NCBI GenBank assembly: GCA_031402435.1
Contig: JANNSJ010000027.1
Coordinates: forward strand, 1-64,000
Direction: 5' to 3'
Length of the DNA stretch: 64,000 nt
DNA from: UBA11986 sp031402435
GTDB lineage: Bacteria; Bacteroidota; Ignavibacteria; UBA10030; UBA6906
Below the pieces are notes generated by a model, which was not told where the DNA came from, searched no databases, and worked only from the letters and a program-made list of their open reading frames with translations. Both the position numbers and the translations under genes were made by a program. Shown piece after piece: positions 61,948-64,000 of the stretch (its first letter is position 1; the number at the start of each line of letters is the position of its first letter).

Positions 61948-64000
61948 CTAATATATTTTTCTCAGGATAACCGTTATCGGCTCCTTGTTCTTTTCGGCCA
62001 CTGTCGCTTGCGTCGGCCCACCGGCGCTCGTGTATCCATCCCGACGAACTTCTATCGAATGTACGCCTGCGGGTACGGTGACGGTGGATGGCGTAAACTT
62101 CATGGTCGACTTCCCGTCGACATAGATTTCAGCCCCCCGTACAGGTCTGCCGGATTCGTCACTCGCGACAACAACGATCACAGATGGTTTCCCCATAAGT
62201 TGAACAAGCGGAATGTTGATGTTCGATACTTGCTTTTGTGCCAAGGCAAAGGTCGAATCAAACCCTTGAAATCCCGTCTTCCTGAGTTTCACGTTGTGCC
62301 TGCCGGCCTCAAGCTGTTGGAATGTGTGTGGCGTTAGTCCGAGAGTTTTTCCATCAATAATGATTTCAGCACCCGCAGGTTCCGAGGCAATGGTGATCGC
62401 ACCGGATGCAGCAAGGAATTCGTAGGTTCGCGACAATGTCGTATCGCCAGCGATGAATATGGAATCCGATCTCATCTCGGGGAGATATCCCTGCGCCGAA
62501 ACAGAAATGGCAAAACTCATGGCAGGAGACACCTTGTATTTCACCTGGAGTTTACCGGTTCGATCAGTCTTCTGAGAGAGTTTGTTCTTTGTTTTCTGGT
62601 CTGTTGTAGGATCGACAAACGTGGCCGATTGATTCTCATCAGCGCTCAATCGTTCAATCGAGAAATCGGCACCGGCAATGGCTTTCCCTTCCTTATCCTT
62701 CACTTCAACGACGACAAGCCCGGCGACATCATTCGAGCGCATTGCGAAATAGTACACCAACCCTGCAATCAAGAGCGGGACGAGAACAAACAACAGTCTC
62801 ATGACCGTGAATCCTCCGAGAAGCTTCATGATAAGTTTCCCGACGAACGAATTGTAAAATAGCGGTATCTCCCTGGCTATAACCTGGAAGAGGCTTGCTG
62901 CCTGACCGCTCCCTTTCCCTGATGAACCGGATGATTCTCGTTGGACACTTCGTGATGATGATGTTGTCCCTGATGACGCGGACCGGGAAGAACGCCGCTT
63001 CGGTTGCGGGGTGTTGATCACCAGCGGTTTCAATCCAGACACGTCCGGCTGGACATCCCACGATTTCTCCGCAACAAGGCCGTCGATCTCCCGCACAAGG
63101 TCATCCATTGTACGATAGCGGTCGCCCGGCTGCTTCGCAAGCATCTTGACAATCACAGCACGAACCGATCCGGCCATGGATTCAGCAAGAGGCGCAGGTG
63201 CTGTACCGGTGTGAAGACGGGCCATTTCTCCGTAGTCGCTCCCATCAAACGGAGGCCTCCCACTCACGAGTACATAAAACAGAATGCCAAGGGAATAGAT
63301 ATCCGAACGCTGGTCAACAATCTTGTTCTCAAATTGCTCGGGTGACATAAACGTGAGCCGGCTGACACCCTGGGTGCTCACTCCCATCGAGGCGATCTGC
63401 TCTTGTTTCGCGAGGTCAAAGTCTACAAGTTTTACCGCCGGAGCACCTTTGTCATTGTATTTCACCATCACTGCTTCCATCGCCAGTTGATGATGCCAGA
63501 CTCTCTCGCGAAGGGCCACAGCAAGCGATTTGGCGATCTGTCCGATGATTGAGGTTGCTTCCCTGACAGTGAGGATTTTTTTCTCGACCAGTAATTCGCC
63601 GAGATCGACGCCATCGAAGAATTCAGTTGCAATAAACGCCCGGCTCTGTCTCCCGACCATCGACGTCCCATATTTCAGAAGACGGATAACGGACAAATTG
63701 CCGTGCTGTTTGTTGAGAAACTCCAACACTTCTCCCCTGCGTAGAAAGCCCTTGACATGGTCTGGATCACCGCTGAATTCCGGTTTGAGGATGCGAAGGG
63801 CAACCTGTGTTTTTGTCTCCGGGTCCATCGCCATGTACATTGTCGACATCGGAGCGCGCTTCCTGAGCCCCTTGATTTCATACCGGTCGAATACCTTCAT
63901 TTCGAGAAGCGCACGCTCGTCCTCGGTAAGATCGCTGTCCTCTTTCTTCCGCCCAAAAAACCACCACACGAAGCCAGCTATGAGAAGAACCGCACCGACG
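61948..64000 (-). CDS. PEGA-domain protein with degenerate Ser/Thr kinase domain (5' end off the window)
   Basis: The frame is open to base 64000, with an N-terminal membrane helix visible there (VGAVLLIAGFVWWFF); the GTG at 63969 is therefore probably not the start. A protein-kinase fold follows, but key residues are altered. The glycine-rich loop reads LRKRAPMSTMYMAMD, the VAIK lysine position is VALRIL, the HRD region is WHHQLAMEAVMV (no catalytic Asp or KxxN), and DFG is DFD. Fold landmarks such as MSPEQFENKIVDQRSDIYSLGILFYVLVSGRPPF are intact. A second helix (about 62750-62810) leads to an Ig-like segment and two PEGA domains. It is probably a pseudokinase or signalling scaffold. Confidence 0.8.
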   Translation of the reverse strand, partial: VGAVLLIAGFVWWFFGRKKEDSDLTEDERALLEMKVFDRYEIKGLRKRAPMSTMYMAMDPETKTQVALRILKPEFSGDPDHVKGFLRRGEVLEFLNKQHGNLSVIRLLKYGTSMVGRQSRAFIATEFFDGVDLGELLVEKKILTVREATSIIGQIAKSLAVALRERVWHHQLAMEAVMVKYNDKGAPAVKLVDFDLAKQEQIASMGVSTQGVSRLTFMSPEQFENKIVDQRSDIYSLGILFYVLVSGRPPFDGSDYGEMARLHTGTAPAPLAESMAGSVRAVIVKMLAKQPGDRYRTMDDLVREIDGLVAEKSWDVQPDVSGLKPLVINTPQPKRRSSRSASSGTTSSSRSVQRESSGSSGKGSGQAASLFQVIAREIPLFYNSFVGKLIMKLLGGFTVMRLLFVLVPLLIAGLVYYFAMRSNDVAGLVVVEVKDKEGKAIAGADFSIERLSADENQSATFVDPTTDQKTKNKLSQKTDRTGKLQVKYKVSPAMSFAISVSAQGYLPEMRSDSIFIAGDTTLSRTYEFLAASGAITIASEPAGAEIIIDGKTLGLTPHTFQQLEAGRHNVKLRKTGFQGFDSTFALAQKQVSNINIPLVQLMGKPSVIVVVASDESGRPVRGAEIYVDGKSTMKFTPSTVTVPAGVHSIEVRRDGYTSAGGPTQATVAEKNKEPITVILRKIY

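Overview
The window looks like a chromosomal stretch from a Gram-negative member of the Bacteroidota/Ignavibacteriota (FCB) lineage. Several large secreted proteins end in type IX secretion (T9SS) sorting domains with the YPNPFNP-type motif. There is also a C25-family (PorU/gingipain-like) protease, outer-membrane barrels ending in an aromatic residue, and two tRNA-Ser genes preceded by TTG-N20-TAnnTT promoters typical of this lineage. Estimated GC is just under 50 percent, with a lower-GC patch near 4.6-5.7 kb. Genes run mostly in long minus-strand blocks, and many neighbours overlap by 4 nt.

Layout. 0-1.8 kb: nuoL (cut by the left edge), nuoK and nuoJ of respiratory complex I. 1.9-4.6 kb: a small outer-membrane protein and a NatAB-like ABC exporter. 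4.6-5.7 kb: a small accessory patch with a frameshifted membrane/zinc-ribbon protein and a HEPN-like protein. 5.7-7.0 kb: asnS. 7.0-8.1 kb: a pair of REP-like hairpins and a DUF5666 lipoprotein. 8.1-15.0 kb: three tandem Ycf48-like beta-propeller T9SS proteins. 15.0-20.4 kb: an envelope operon made of a TagF-like transferase, an ABC exporter, a membrane-anchored nucleotidyltransferase and an outer-membrane barrel. 20.9-28.0 kb: housekeeping genes (nadA, a GT9 enzyme, a deoxynucleoside kinase, folK, folB, glnS, gltX). 28.2-32.7 kb: a lipoprotein, paaABCD and a DAHP synthase. 33.0-36.7 kb: tRNA-Ser(CGA), a TIGR03790/T9SS protein, a catalytic-domain-less transposase-like HTH protein and two small ORFs. 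36.8-50.4 kb: a minus-strand surface-glycan locus (five glycosyltransferases, two methyltransferases, one flippase) whose last gene overlaps a 1799-residue C25/T9SS protein. 50.5-55.5 kb: tRNA-Ser(GGA), nfeD, a slipin, a family-B DNA polymerase and a cold-shock protein. 55.6-58.0 kb: a B12-binding mutase subunit, Maf, two small proteins, tRNA-Leu and tRNA-Lys. 58.1-64 kb: a fourth Ycf48/T9SS protein, a TPR-like membrane protein and a PEGA-domain protein-kinase homologue that appears to be a pseudokinase and runs off the right edge.

How it fits together. The accessory content is dominated by cell-surface biology. T9SS cargo, a sortase-family protease and glycan-building enzymes lie next to or overlapping one another. 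The three strongest leads are the 15-20 kb envelope operon with its fused nucleotidyltransferase, the C25 protein with a lectin-like ILEI/PANDER domain coupled to the glycan operon, and the degenerate kinase next to a Ycf48/T9SS protein. All assignments come from reading motifs by eye. No database search was run.
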